Shown here piece after piece: positions 32,281-44,996 of a DNA stretch of 64,000 nt (position 1 is its first letter; the number at the start of each line of letters is the position of its first letter). Source of the stretch: Datnioides undecimradiatus. Its lineage: Eukaryota; Chordata; Actinopteri; Lobotiformes; Datnioididae. The stretch lies in contig WARS01000016.1 of NCBI GenBank assembly GCA_008933995.1, positions 11,217,848-11,281,847 of the forward strand. The letters are read 5' to 3'. Under the pieces are notes generated by a model. That model searched no databases and was not told the DNA's origin. It saw only the letters and a list, made by a program, of their open reading frames with translations. The position numbers and the translations under genes are program-made.

Positions 32281-34141
32281 CAGACATGGCAGCTATTAAG
32301 CTGTCACAGTGGAAAACAGACGTTGTAGCCCTAACAGGGCCTGTCTTGGACAGAATTCCCAGTATTCCCTGACAGACTTCTGGAGGCTCCCAGAATGCCT
32401 GTGTCATAGCTCAGTGACTACCGGGTATTCACTGCAGGGGACCGGCGTCTTAGATCTGGCTGTGTGCCAGAGAGAGGGAAGAAGATGAAAACAAAAGCAT
32501 GTATGTTTAATGTGTTTAGCTGTAGTTTTAAGTGATACTAACAGTTTTGTGTTGCAGAACATGAGTGTACATCTATGTTTCAGGTCAAAGTGGCAGACAC
32601 TCACACACAGAGACCGATGCAGACAGACACATAAAGACACTGGAGTCATCTCACTCCTTTCAGCTTTCACTGTCCTTATGAGACTTCACAGAGCTTTGCA
32701 GGATCACAGTCTGCTTGTCTGTAATACTAATACTACTTCCATGGGGACCCCATTGAATCAGCATGCATTACACACATTGCATCCTAGCAATTTATCCACA
32801 CATATGTGACTCATATATCTTTGTACAGTCCACTCGCACAACACCTGCACATTCACAAGTACACACACAATCACAAAGACACAGGGGGTTCTTAGAGTAG
32901 TTGTGAAATTCTCAGCCCTGGCAATTTCATACCCATGTTGTGAGCAGCTGTGGTGTCGATCAGCTGGCAGTCTTAGGGAATGATGCCATTTGACATCTAA
33001 AATATTGTGATGTCTGCCATTCGATACAAGCACAAAGCAGATGGGGAAGAAAACAATCCTCCCTGCAACATCCCTCTAAATCTCTCCACACAGCGACATT
33101 AAGTTGCAGCCGACATTTAAAGTAGTTTCTGATATTTACAGCCTTCATCCCTCCTCGCTCCCTAACAGTGGAAAGTTAAAGAGCCAGGCGAGCTTCACTG
33201 CATTGTGTGTTTAGAGGGCTAAAACAGTCTTCTGCCCAGAACTAAAACATTCAGCCAGGGGAATATATTGCACCCATATGTGTCTGAACATCTCCAAATC
33301 ATTTATGTCCATGCAAATATTACCATAACTTCTCCAGATGAAGACTTTTGGAGTGTGTCACCATGGGGTTTTGACTCCTGGCCAGTGGATTTACAGTCAT
33401 TTCTGAATCAATCTGATTGTTCCCCGACATGGTATGGTGGTGAACTGAGTCACAGTAAAACTGGCATCCTTTGGGTGTGAATCACTGATGAAGGGATGCT
33501 GAATCACTTTAGAGAAAAACTGCATTTTTTACACATGTTGTGCTCAGCACAGAGAGACAAGAGAGAGAAAGTGATAAGCTGTGAATAGATTTAGCATATT
33601 TTTTCTATTACCTTCAATCCGACCCATTCTTACTGTGGTATTTTTAATTTAGATTTTTCATCCTTCATTCTTTCCATCATCATTGAAATGAAAAAAAGGA
33701 ATAACTCAGAACAAGAAAGAAAAATAAAGTGAAAACAAGAAGTGGGTGGAGAAGCCAGGGCGAGATCAAGAGTGATGTGTGTCCAAAGCCTCACAATCTT
33801 GCATGACGCTTCTCAGGGAGAGATATTGTTTTTGGATGAGCCTTCGGATTCTCTACAGGAGCCTGTCCTCATGCCACAAGCACACATCATGAGCTGTCAC
33901 AACTTTCATACCGAGGTGCAAAATGGGTGTGATCTCAGCTTGAGACAACTTTTAAAAATGTGCCTGCAGTTTTCAAACACTTTCTCTTAACATTTCTCCT
34001 CACTTCCCTCCCGAGCTTTGTCTTTTTTCCCTCCCACCCTTCAAGCCAACCCCACCTCACAAACACAACACACCCCCATTAAACATACGTGTGTGTTCAG
34101 CATGTGTGTGTGTATGTGAGTGTCCTCCTCCCAGTCTCTCC

Positions 34142-37100
34142 ATGGCTGGATTGTGGCAGCAGCTCAGCTCCCTGCGGCAGGGTCGAGCTCTGGCTCTCTT
34201 CCACGTTATTTGTCTTCTATACCCGTCATCAGGTGCTCTTCAGTGGGATAAGAAATCCAGTCCACCCCCTCTGGAGGTAAGTCATCTACATGGTCATGGT
34301 AAAAAAGTATAAACATAATTGATTTGCAGTTAGAAGTATGTTTTAGGTAGTAATTTAATACTTATTGCAAGCTTTTTGTCTTAGTGATTTAAAAGACCTT
34401 CCTCAGTTATACCCTTGTCATGTCAAGAAACCATCACTGTAACTGTTAAATTTTACTTAAGCTTATTGGCATTAGTTGTTTTTACGTTCACTACAACTTT
34501 AAGCCCCTTGCCAAAATCAAGCAGTGGGTATTAATTGCATGACAAATCACTAAATTATCAGGTCAACTAGTGACTAACAGATCAAACTATATATGAAAGC
34601 ATTGAACACTGGGGGAACCAAAGGGGTCCATGGGAATAGACATGATTATGAAAAGAATATGAGATGTAAACTCCAAAACTTAGGGGTAGGGTAGGGATCT
34701 GAGCAGAGGACGAATGGAGAGGAAGACCATTAAGGTTCCTTACTCAAACCGACTGTTGGAGTGAACTGTGAGCTGTGGGATTTCCAGCAAAAGAGAGAGG
34801 GAGAGAGTTGGAGAGCAGAATGGATGAGTGAAAATGAGAGAAAAAGAGCAGCAACGTGATCCAGCGGAATTTATGATTATACTGTTGAAATACATGCCTG
34901 TGATGGTGAAACCATGGCACAGAGAGCACATGCAGAGAATGTCTGCAGATGTACATGCATAGGCACGTGCAAGTGTTTGTACCTGTGGCTTTTGCGTGCA
35001 TATAAGTGTGTGAATGTGTGTGTTGGCAGGGGTTTCAGGTGGTGAGGGGGAATTTCTCTCGGATTTTCCTCCACATCGGCTACCATAAGATTACAGAGAT
35101 TCCTGCAGGAGCATGCAACCTCAGCATACAGGAGACAGTAAAGAGCCGAAACTACCTGGGTAAACAAACATACACACACACACACACAAAGACACATATG
35201 GCAGAAAGTATTTTTAAATGACAAACACCAGAGTGATGGATGAACATGGGTTTTCCTCCAGCTCTGCAGACCCAAGGCGGTGTCTCCATCATCAATGGCA
35301 ACTGGGTGATTGACAGGCCGGGGATCTTCACTGCTGTTGGAACACAGCTGACGTACCAACGACCCAATGAAATCCGCTCTCGCGGTGGAGAGTCCATCAC
35401 TGCACCTGGGCCGCTGACTGAGGACCTGCATCTTTATGTGAGAGGCAACACGCACAGTGGGAGCAGAATCCTTCCCATGTCCCTTAACTGAATGCACAAA
35501 CACAAATAATACTTAACATACGTATACCCCTTGTCTCCCTCTTTCTCTTTTTCTTTTCTACAGTTGATCTACCAGCAACCAGGTCCCAGTGTATACTATG
35601 AATACAGTGTGCCTTTGCAAAACACACACCCCACCTCTAAGCCGGAGACACCGTCTGACATTCTGCCACTGAGTGAGCAGTCACACCAACATACATAAAC
35701 ACACAAACACACACTTACAACTGTATTATTGTGACCTGAAATGACTACAGTGCCGTTTTGTCATACTATTCTGATTTGTCTGCAGGGTCAGTAACACATA
35801 ACAGATGCCCCTTTTTGTGTCTGCATGTACAGTGCGTGTATGTGTGTTTTCTGTGTGTGTATCTTGAGTTCAGATTTCCCCACAGGGTCATAGTAATGCC
35901 AATATGTATCATCTTCACTGAAATTGCCCTTTTGAAAATTTAATTAGAATTCCAATAACATTTGATACAGGCATTCAGCCAGACTTTGTTCTGGCAAAGT
36001 GCTCCTTACCGCACACTGAGACAATAATCACTTATCACTTGTGCCAGATTTCATTTCATTACTTAATATTAAACCGTCATTAAAGGGATTACAGAAATTG
36101 CTTGATTTGTGCCTAGTCATGCTGATAAATAATTATTTCATTACCAGAGATCTCCAGAACTACCTAGAAAAAACAAATATACTTATATTTCCTGCACATC
36201 CACACAGTTATTTATAATTTCTGTCGATGATCAGACCCCTCCTCAGGTTGTGGGTGGGTGGAGATATGTGGGGAATTACAAGAGGTTACCAAACTTCATG
36301 GGTATGTCTGAAGTTCCTCTCTCTATATAGCATACTGAATTTGTTGTCATTTAATCTATGTAATGTAGTTGACAGATAGTGCTGTCAAAATTCATAGTGT
36401 CAGTGGCGAATAAATTGCTTTTTAATAGCAATACACAATGCAATGAGTCTCCCTTCATAGATGTAAAAAATGGCACAATAACACCCGTTAGTCATAATCC
36501 CAAATGATTTAACTTTATTGTTCACTATAGATACAGCTGAGTGTCTATTTTGGGTAGAAGTGAATAAATGAAAAAGTATGATAAAAATATAATCTGCAAG
36601 CAAGCCAGTGAGGGGAGCACATTCAGTTTGCATACTCACAGACCTGAGAAATGATTGAATTTGCCTGTGTGGATGTACAGAAGGTTTTTTTTTTAACCCA
36701 TCACCATTTTCCAACATTTTAAAACATTTCCACTGTCTTTCTTCTTTCACTTGCCCATCAAATTTGGCCTCCACCTTTGGCTACAACCTTCCACTGTCTT
36801 GTAGTGAAGACAGTAGATCCACCCCACTCAGGTGAGGAGGCCCGCCATGGTGACGTCACCAACAATGACATCATTAAAGAGAAACCCCATCCTAACCAGG
36901 TTCCCTCTGACCCTGGCATGACATCTGACTCTCACCCCACCCACATTTGGACAAGGAGTGGGCACACAGAGTGCAGCACGACCTGTGGCACAGGTGAGAA
37001 AAAAACAGTAAATTAAATGCTTTCCTAATCATTTTATTTGGGATAAATAAAGATTTGGGTTACCTTTATTAAAATTTCAGCACATATAAAATTTATGAAT

Positions 37101-37476
37101 ACTATTATAATGTGCAATAAGCATACCTGAAAGCTGTTGAATACTAACCAGTCATACACTCAAAAGGGTGAGCTTGCTGGCAAAATACATGGACATCATA
37201 CATCATTATTAGGGATGAAAAGAGCTTAATTTCTGTCTAATTTTGTAAGTGTATATTGTAAGTGTATATCATATTTTTTGCTGACAAACACATTGATTTG
37301 CTTTTTTCTGTTTGTGCCTGTGTGTTTGCATACTTACCAGGCAGGCGCCAGGTCCTCTGGGAGTGTGTTGAGGAAGACTCACAAGCAACTGTTCCTGCTG
37401 ACCTCTGTGACCCTGCCCTTGAACCGACAAATCAGGAAGAGGACTGCAACATCCAGCCCTGCCCTGCATAGTGAGC

Positions 37477-37534
<58 letters not shown>

Positions 37535-40500
37535 ATGTGTCCTGTACATTCATCATGATACACGCAAAGAATGAGAAACATATAAACGCACTGTACGTTG
37601 CATTAATTCCACATGGTGCTACGACTCTCGAGGTGAAGCCTTCATCACTCACACACATTCCAGCCATAAGTCAGTCACAGTCAGTCACACCGAGTCACTT
37701 GGTGTGGCTTCGGTTTTCATGTCTTGTGGTAAATACCACTAGATCTTACCGTTGCCAAGATGTTGCAGGGTGTTAGTGCATTAACTGTATGTTCAGTTGC
37801 GGATCTGTCAGATACTTCGCCCACAGTGTCAGTGATCCATGACAGCTGTCTGTCTGAAATATATATGTTTCTATTGGGAGCCCAGCAGCAGCAGAGGATT
37901 GCAAAACTGAAACTTCAGTGGTAATAGACTGAGGAGAAACATCTGAACTTGCGCAGCACAAATTGGCTTATTTTGCTTGTCTCTTTTATGATCTCCTTTT
38001 GGAGGAAACAACGGCCTTTATAATGCCCCTTGTAGACCAGGGTCTACCACATTCAATAGCTGTGGTCAAAGAGCTGGGACAAACTCTGCTTGAGAAAGGT
38101 CATTGCTAAATATGTAACCACATCTTTGGTGAATAGCCTGCTGTTTTTTATTCCCTCTAACCCAGTCTTTGTCCTCTGTGATTGGCTAACAGCTGGGATG
38201 TGGGGGAGTGGTCAGACTGCAGCAGGAGGTGTGGACCAGGCACGCAGCATCGCCAGGTCATCTGCCGCCAGGTCACTCATGTTCATGCCAATGGCTCAGA
38301 GACTTCAGTTACTGTGGCACCGGAGCTGTGTGGGTTGTCTGACAGACCAGTGACCAAGTCTACATGTCAGCTGAAGATTTGCAGCCAGTGGGAAATTCGA
38401 TCTGAGTGGAGCCCAGTAAGAAACACACACATCAGTATTATAAGTGCATTATTCTACAAATAAACATGTTCTGCTAACAGTGGTGGGGGAAGTCTTCAGA
38501 TCTTTGATATAATATTACAATCTACCGTTGTAAAATACTCAATTACAAGTAAAAGACACGCTTTCTGGATTTGAATTAAGTCTGTAAGTATTACCAGCAA
38601 AATGTACTAAAAGAATTAAGAATAAAAATCTCTAACTGCATTACAATGCATCATGTTTTATAAATGTGTTTTTCACTCTGACATGTGGTCTAGTACAGTT
38701 GCATTAAAATCTAAACATATTCTGCTTCCAAATTGTATCTCAGTACGGTGCTTTAGTAAATGTACTTTCCACCAGTGACTGTTATTCTTGGTCATATTGT
38801 ATTCAACTGCTCTGTAACTAATATGTAAGTTTTATTTTTCAATGTTTCATGCAGTGAGGCACACGCTGTATGACACATAATAAAAAAAAGCAAAATTCTA
38901 CACAATGAAATGAAAAAAAACATTTACCTCCCTTTCCCTGTTTCCCATCTTGTGTCCCTCAGTGTTCAGTGCCATGTGGCGTGGGCCAGCGCAGTAGGGA
39001 TGTGGTGTGCGTGAGCAACCAGGGTGATGTGGAGGAGGATGAGGAGTGTAACATGAACCTAAAGCCAGAAACACTCCAGAACTGTGACATGGGAGCTTGT
39101 GCACGGAGCTGGTTCACCTCTCATTGGAGCCAACGGGTAACACAGAAGTGTGTGTTTTGTGCGTCTGGGTGGCAGTAGAATGTGACTGATTGGGGTTAAT
39201 CTCTGAGTGTCACTGATAAAGAGTGTGTGATATTCATCAGTGCTCTGCAGAGTGTGGGCGAGGCAACCGAACACGGACGACAGTGTGCCTGATAGATCAT
39301 GTGACTGATCTGCCATTGGACAGCTGTGAAGGTGAACGCCCAGTAGAAGTGACACCGTGCGACTCAGGCCCCTGCCAGAACCGCCTGGAATGGTACACGG
39401 GACCCTGGAGTCAGGTAATTTATCTGCTCACATACACACTGTAAAGTCATGATTCATTTGACGTTTTTCATCATACGCATGTATTTGGGGGTGTGTGCGC
39501 ATAAAGTGTTCTGCAGAGTGTGGAAACGGCACACAGACCCGGAGTGTGGCTTGTATTTTCAACAACAATGATCGCATGGAGGTTGTGGATCAGTTAAAAT
39601 GTTCCAGTCTCTCTCAGCCAATCACAACACAGCAGTGCAGACTGAAGCCATGTGGTGTCCAGTGGTATGTCACAGAGTGGAGCGCGGTAAGTGTCATACA
39701 GTTTGTCCTTCTACCATGCAACTATTAACCACTCACATGGTATCCATCCTCATGAAGACCATTCACAACGGAGAAAAGAATAGGCTGACAAAACAATCCC
39801 AACTCAAGGTCTCCCTACAAGCTTTATTCTGAAGCTTTTAGTTGTATCACATGGTCTTCATCAGTGGAGCCCAGTTGTACAATAAAGTCATTTGTTATGG
39901 TCAGGCATTCCAGCACAATAACTGTGTATAAACTGTATAAACTAGAATTGAGCCTTTAAAGATGATTGCCTGGTTTCTGTATTTTAGAGGAAATGTAAAT
40001 GTGTGACAATGAAATTATTTCTATACCCAGTCCTCAGATTACATTATTTAAATAGTTTCTTTTTAACTCTTCCTCTCTGCATCTGCTCACTCTTTATGTC
40101 ACCTCAGTGTTCACGCTCCTGCAACAGTGGCTACCGTGTGCGTGAGGTGCGTTGTCTTGCTGATAACATTGCCCCAAGCGAACATTGTGACCCTAGTTTC
40201 ACCCCAGAGAGCCGAGAAGAATGCAACAACCAGCCTTGTTTAGGTGAGATCTGCAGTCTGTAGAGCGGTGTTGTACCACCACTGTGCCACTGCATACTGT
40301 GTGTCCACTAAATGTGCAGTTGGGTCAGAGTTCACACATGGGTCATTGCTGATGCTGTCATTGTTGACAGTGTAACCATGGTGATAGATGTTCATCTGGG
40401 GCCTGATGTGTCAAGCAGGAGGAATTGTGGGGTTGTAATGAAATAAGGATTCATCATGTAGGGAGGAAACTCAATAAGATCAATAAGAGACTTATCAAAA

Positions 40501-41327
40501 CGTGTTATTATACAGCCCAAACAAAAGTGACTGTGACTTTATGACATCACACACTAGCAAATACCTCCATGAACATTCAGTAATTTCTTTGATTCAATAT
40601 GGCTGCTGAAAAACTGCTGACATGATCAAGTGTTGGAAGACAAACAAGTCATTTTTAAGTTTTGAATCACTGAATAGAAACGTCCAGTTTTTGATTGTAC
40701 AAATTAAGTTTTATTTTCAATTCAACACTGTGGACGCTAGGCACAAGACCTGGAATTGAACTGGTGTACTGAAATTTAAACCTGACAACCACTCATTGGA
40801 TTATATCAAGTACAGAGTACATTGTGTGGCAGCGGGTAAAATGACTGTTCCTAAAGCAAATCTGCTCATATGTATGTTTGTATTAGATCTACTTACCATC
40901 AACACAGTTTACTACATCTTGAGCCCCTTCAGCCTGTATGTAACTTTTATTGTGATAGACATCAGTCAGCATCATGTAATTTTATTTGAAATTGATTATT
41001 TGGGCTTTGACTGTGACTTGTGTTCTGAGGCCTTGGGACTGGTTCAGTATGACAGTCGTGACTTACGTTACATGGAGTACTGAGAGCTTGGAGGCTGAAC
41101 AAGAATGAAACAAGAGTGAAATCTGCTTTGCCAGTTTCAGTTTCTCTGAATTATTCCTCTTTTCCTTCACAGATTCATCATGCAGCGACCAGTATCATAA
41201 CTGTATGGTGGTGGTTCAGGCCAGACTCTGCATTTACCCTTATTACAGAAGCGTCTGCTGTGCATCCTGCTCACATGCTCAGAAAACATACCCCAAGTCA
41301 TTCCAGAGGAACCGCATCCACAGGTGA
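34142..41327 (+). CDS. thsd4: THSD4/ADAMTSL6-like secreted matrix protein, short form
   Basis: ADAMTS-like glycoprotein without protease domain; family members bind fibrillin microfibrils in the matrix. Exons: 34142-34276, 35030-35159, 35262-35437, 35564-35672, 36805-36993, 37341-37470, 38193-38415, 38963-39136, 39241-39414, 39507-39686, 40108-40243, 41173-41327; all phases fit, giving 636 aa. Exon 1 gives a signal peptide (h-region LALFHVICLLYP). Exons 2-4 form the ADAMTS spacer (LHIGYHKITEIPAGA, SIINGNWVIDRPG, LIYQQPG). Exons 5-11 give six TSP1 repeats with CSTTCGTG, CSRRCGPG, CSVPCGVG, CSAECGRG, CSAECGNG and CSRSCNSG. The last exon is a PLAC domain (VVVQARLCIYPYYRSVCCAS). Spacing and wording of the last repeats and PLAC match THSD4 best as I remember it; ADAMTSL4 is the alternative. 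The N-terminal TSP1 and Cys-rich modules of long forms are absent. Confidence 0.8.
35673..36804 (+). other. thsd4-like intron
   Basis: Intron between the spacer exon and the linker/TSP1 exon. AT-rich with scattered GT tracts; no further coding exon or named repeat seen. Confidence 0.6.
37479..37531. repeat. (CA)n microsatellite in thsd4-like intron
   Basis: About 26 CA units starting 8 nt past the donor of exon 37341-37470. Confidence 0.95.
38478..38777 (+). mobile_element. Non-autonomous hAT-like MITE
   Basis: Left end CAGTGGTGGGGGAAGT, right end GTACTTTCCACCAGTG, which are imperfect inverted repeats. Interior motifs attacaagtaaaagacacg and gtaagtattaccagcaaaat match a very common fish element with AAGTAAAAGT and TTAGCATCAAAATGTACT motifs. 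About 300 bp, no open frame, inside a thsd4-like intron. Target-site duplication is not clear. The family label is from memory. Confidence 0.65.
39745..39875 (-). repeat. Probable interspersed repeat fragment in thsd4-like intron
   Basis: On the - strand reads cactgatgaagaccatgtga, then ctaaaagcttcagaataaag. A 'ctgatgaagacc ... aataaagctt' module is common in fish repeats. Inverted arms tgaagaccat (39753-39762) and atggtcttca (39851-39860) flank it. Family unknown. Confidence 0.4.
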
Positions 41328-41671
41328 TGCTGCCACTGCCATCACTCAAGGTCACGATTCAGTCTGAGAAACACAGCACTGTGAATGTGATGCCAGGGTC
41401 TGTTTGGAGAGCGCCTCAGTGTGTGGGAATGTAAGGCATGGTTTAATGTTCAGTCACACACACAAACACACAAAATACATACCTTGCAGCAAGACCCTGT
41501 TTCATTCAACACAAATGGATAAAGCATAAACTCTCTAAACATCATGACAACACAATCACTCACATACTTTTGTAGGAATTTCACTCTGTATAGGTTTAGA
41601 GTTCTGATGTCAGTATAACTTTAAACTGGACTGCTCACATTTGGTGATGTACTTGTATATTTATTCTTATT

Positions 41672-41677
41672 AATAAA
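41672..41677 (+). terminator. Candidate thsd4-like polyadenylation signal
   Basis: AATAAA 345 nt after the stop codon, with two more at 41749-41754 and 41812-41817. Three close hexamers suggest the transcript ends in this stretch. Confidence 0.55.
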
Positions 41678-41819
41678 GGGTATATAACTTCTGCTATTCA
41701 GTTGTGATTTATTGTATCGTCATCTATCAGTGCTTTTGCATCAACTCCAATAAAGTATCTATATAAGCATTTATTTAGGCCTTTTTAATACTGTTATCCT
41801 TTGTGCATATGAATAAATA

Positions 41820-44800
41820 CAGACAATAGATTGTGCTGACTAAAGCTGATAACCGATGACAAATCTTTTCATTTTGGATCCCTCTGAAGTTTTGTCTCTA
41901 AAATCTTAATTTGTAAATGTGGAGGTGAGTGTGGTCGTCATTTAGCGGCAGAGGGAGGGTGGAGAAGTCTCCTGAGAGCAGTGCCGGTTGAGATGACTGG
42001 CACAGCTGGTGTTTGTTGGCTAATCACACACTCTGTTTAAATGCTGTGGTGTGTTGGACATCAGATGACTGCTGTACACAAGGTGGCCTCGTGGACATTT
42101 GGTTGCATTTCTGTAAATACAGTTGGTGTGAGCAGTAGTATGCATGATAAAAAGGACACTGTGGGTTGTGCCGTGGGACTCATAGGGTGGCAGCAAGACA
42201 TGCTACAGTAAAGTAACTTACCAATAGACAGTGCTAAATAATGCTGTGGAATCAAGGCTATTCATTTTTGCCCCAATGACCCCACTCTGATATATATACG
42301 AACACACTCTCAGTTTTCACAAGACTGAAAAAAATGGTGTACGTGTTCATGCTGAGCATTTAATCTATGCACCAGTCAAACAGTCAAGAAGAGATCACAT
42401 TAGATGTGTACTCATTCAAGATAGTAATACCATTGCTTTAATGGGACAGCCGGGCTGACAGCATGTAAAAGGCCATAATTCAATCACGAGAACTTAAAAG
42501 CACAGATAGAAACATTAAATGAACACCAATGACAAATGCACATTGCATTCTCTGTTTCTCATAAAACAAATCAAAAGTCGCATGGGGACCAAGACTCTTT
42601 TACATACACTCTCCCATTTTGTAGCTATACATGAACTTCAGTAATGTTCCCAAGGTGCTTCCCAGTACTTGCGGTGTCTGTGGATGGAAGGCTGCACTGG
42701 TAGGTCCATGCTAGTAGGCTGTTAAGGATGTGTGATAGGAAAAAAAATATCTTTAGGGTGAGCCTGGGCCTTTGGCATTGAGGGATGCAGGGTCCACATT
42801 CACCAACAATATCCATGTCTGTCTTCACTAAATAGCTTGGACACCATTACCCCAAAAACATTCAAGGCTCGCTTTCCATGCTGATCTTCTTAAATCTTAA
42901 CCCATTCTAAATATATATATATATCTCTCTATTATGTTTACTCATGACACCAAGCTGGGGTTTCATGAACAGAAATGGCAGCCACTTGTATTTTTTGCTT
43001 TTTTTTTTTTCTCTTGACAGCTTTTTTTTTTTTTTTGCTTTGTCCTTGGCATTGGGTACCAGATAGTAACACGTTAATGTAATTGTTACTGAAGAGTTTA
43101 ACAATAAGCTCTCTAAAAACATAATCGTTAGCTTCTCCCAACTCCCCCCGCCCCGCTTATTGTCCAAGAATTGAACAATCACCATTTACACAAGTCAGTT
43201 CTGAAAATACAATGGCAAGTGACACTTCCCACTAAAATTTCATTGTGAAAACAAAAAATATATTTCACTACCCATCTGATTTGTTCAGCTTATCAAATGC
43301 AAGAACTGGTTTGTTTTCTTTGTAGCATCGTACCAACATTCACTGATTTCAATATTGTAGAAGTTTTACAAAGACATAAATATAGTAGGATACAATACAG
43401 TAAAAAATACAAAATAAAGTTGATATAGTTTTTTTTCCTTAAATGATAATTTACCAGAGGCAAACCCAGAAATGGATCTTTGACACTAGGCAAAAAACAC
43501 TAGAATTACCCCCTGAGGTCAAATGATAAAAGAATAGCCATGTCTCAAACCAGAGCTTAGTCCCAGGTAACTCACTACTTTTATGTTATTTGTAAGTAGT
43601 GTACTATGTACAGGACTACAGGCAAAATGTGGGTGTCCTGTGTAACACATAGTCAATGTGTACTATTCAAGTGCACTAGTTTGGGTGTTATTACTACACT
43701 AGCGAGACGTTAAGCTAAGGAAAAGTTGAAGGCACAATTATCTGAGGCAGAATGCGCCTCGAGAATCAAACACAACAGTTGTGGTATCAAGGGAGTAAGA
43801 TTCAAAAAGGGAAAGAACGAACGGGAAAACGAAAGTTTACAGTTTCAGGTATGGTTTAGGTCTGAGAATGACGAGGCAGTGAATCAAGTTAAGGCCAAAT
43901 TACTTAAGATCGTCCAATCTGAACGCTCCAACAGTAAAGATGATGTTAGACCTGACAAATCAGACAGATTTGCAATACGATATCAGTATTAACACCACGA
44001 GTCTTTTCTATATTTTGTCATAGCCTGGCTCGCTACATAGATATTTCTTCTCAAGGTTAGGTCAATTATATTAAACAAGGCTTTTTTGCTCTTCTTTCAG
44101 AGGTTGTTATTATGCACAATAATGTATAAATGTATGTTACAAGAATATACATGGGCTTCAGTCTATAATATCTCAGTAAAGAGTACATCCAAGCATTCAG
44201 GGTGAGGACTTTGGCTTTGAAAAGTTAGTCTACATATGCACAAATATGAAACACACGTAGAAAATGCACCATCGAAATTAAAAAAACATGGAAAATAAAG
44301 AAAAAAAATGGAAATGGACTAAATGGCTCACACACTGATCTACTGTCACTTCCGTGACCATTTGCTTACGCAGAACCATTTCCTCAAAAAAATAAAAACA
44401 CAAAACATAACAAAAAAATAGTTTTCAAGTTTCACCTTTTCGTACCCTTCACATTTTCATCTGTGTTCACAGACTTGTTTAGGGCTGAAACGGAACAAGA
44501 AATACAAAAAAAGGAACAAAGACTGGGGTTTGGAGGGCTTCGTAGGGGTCGAGTTCAAGTTTGTCATTCCTCATGTGCAAGTCAATATAAAAATGCTACA
44601 AATCGTACAACTCTCTTGTCAACAAGACAGGTTCAGGGCAGGCCAAGTCCCCCTGTAGTTTGCTAAATAAAAAGGGGCTTGGAAATTGGCAGGACAGCTT
44701 GCTCAATCGGTGACATGATGCACAGTCGCCACTCACTGCATTTATTTTCTCTCCAGCTCTTCACAGCCCTCTGTCTATCCAGTCATGAGAAGGAAGAGCA

Positions 44801-44996
44801 AAAGTAGGAGTCTGCATCATCACATCAAGAGCCAAAACAAGATCTCCATCCTTTGTCTTTTCTCTCATGTGGCAGAAGAGTCACCTCCCTTCACTACTCT
44901 GAAACGCCATTCCTCACTCTCTTGCTCCTATGACTTCAGCTTAGGGTGGCTATCCCCATTCTTTTGTTGTTTTTTTAATATCCCTCCATGTGTCTT
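41820..44996. other. Convergent spacer and ptpn9 3' UTR
   Basis: Lies between the ends of the + strand thsd4-like gene and the - strand ptpn9 gene. TTTATT (AATAAA on the - strand) at 44741-44746 would give a ptpn9 3' UTR of about 250 nt; a longer UTR cannot be excluded. Also present are T-runs at 43003-43037 and (AT)n at 42910-42923. The 88-codon + strand frame at 43726-43992 is not convincing as a gene. Confidence 0.5.

Larger units (their letters stand above)
29911..34141. other. Intergenic region between divergent melk and thsd4-like genes
   Basis: No exon set found. It contains a fragment of a hAT-like element (30340-30450), purine-rich DNA at 31360-31480, and a GT tract at 32248-32278. 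Candidate 5' UTR and promoter of the thsd4-like gene would lie in the last kilobase; no clear core element was seen. Confidence 0.55.

Noticed and set aside
43726-43992. 88-codon + strand frame with mixed composition
   Set aside because: Looks more like a protein than most, but has no motif, no splice context and lies in the convergent spacer near probable repeat DNA.
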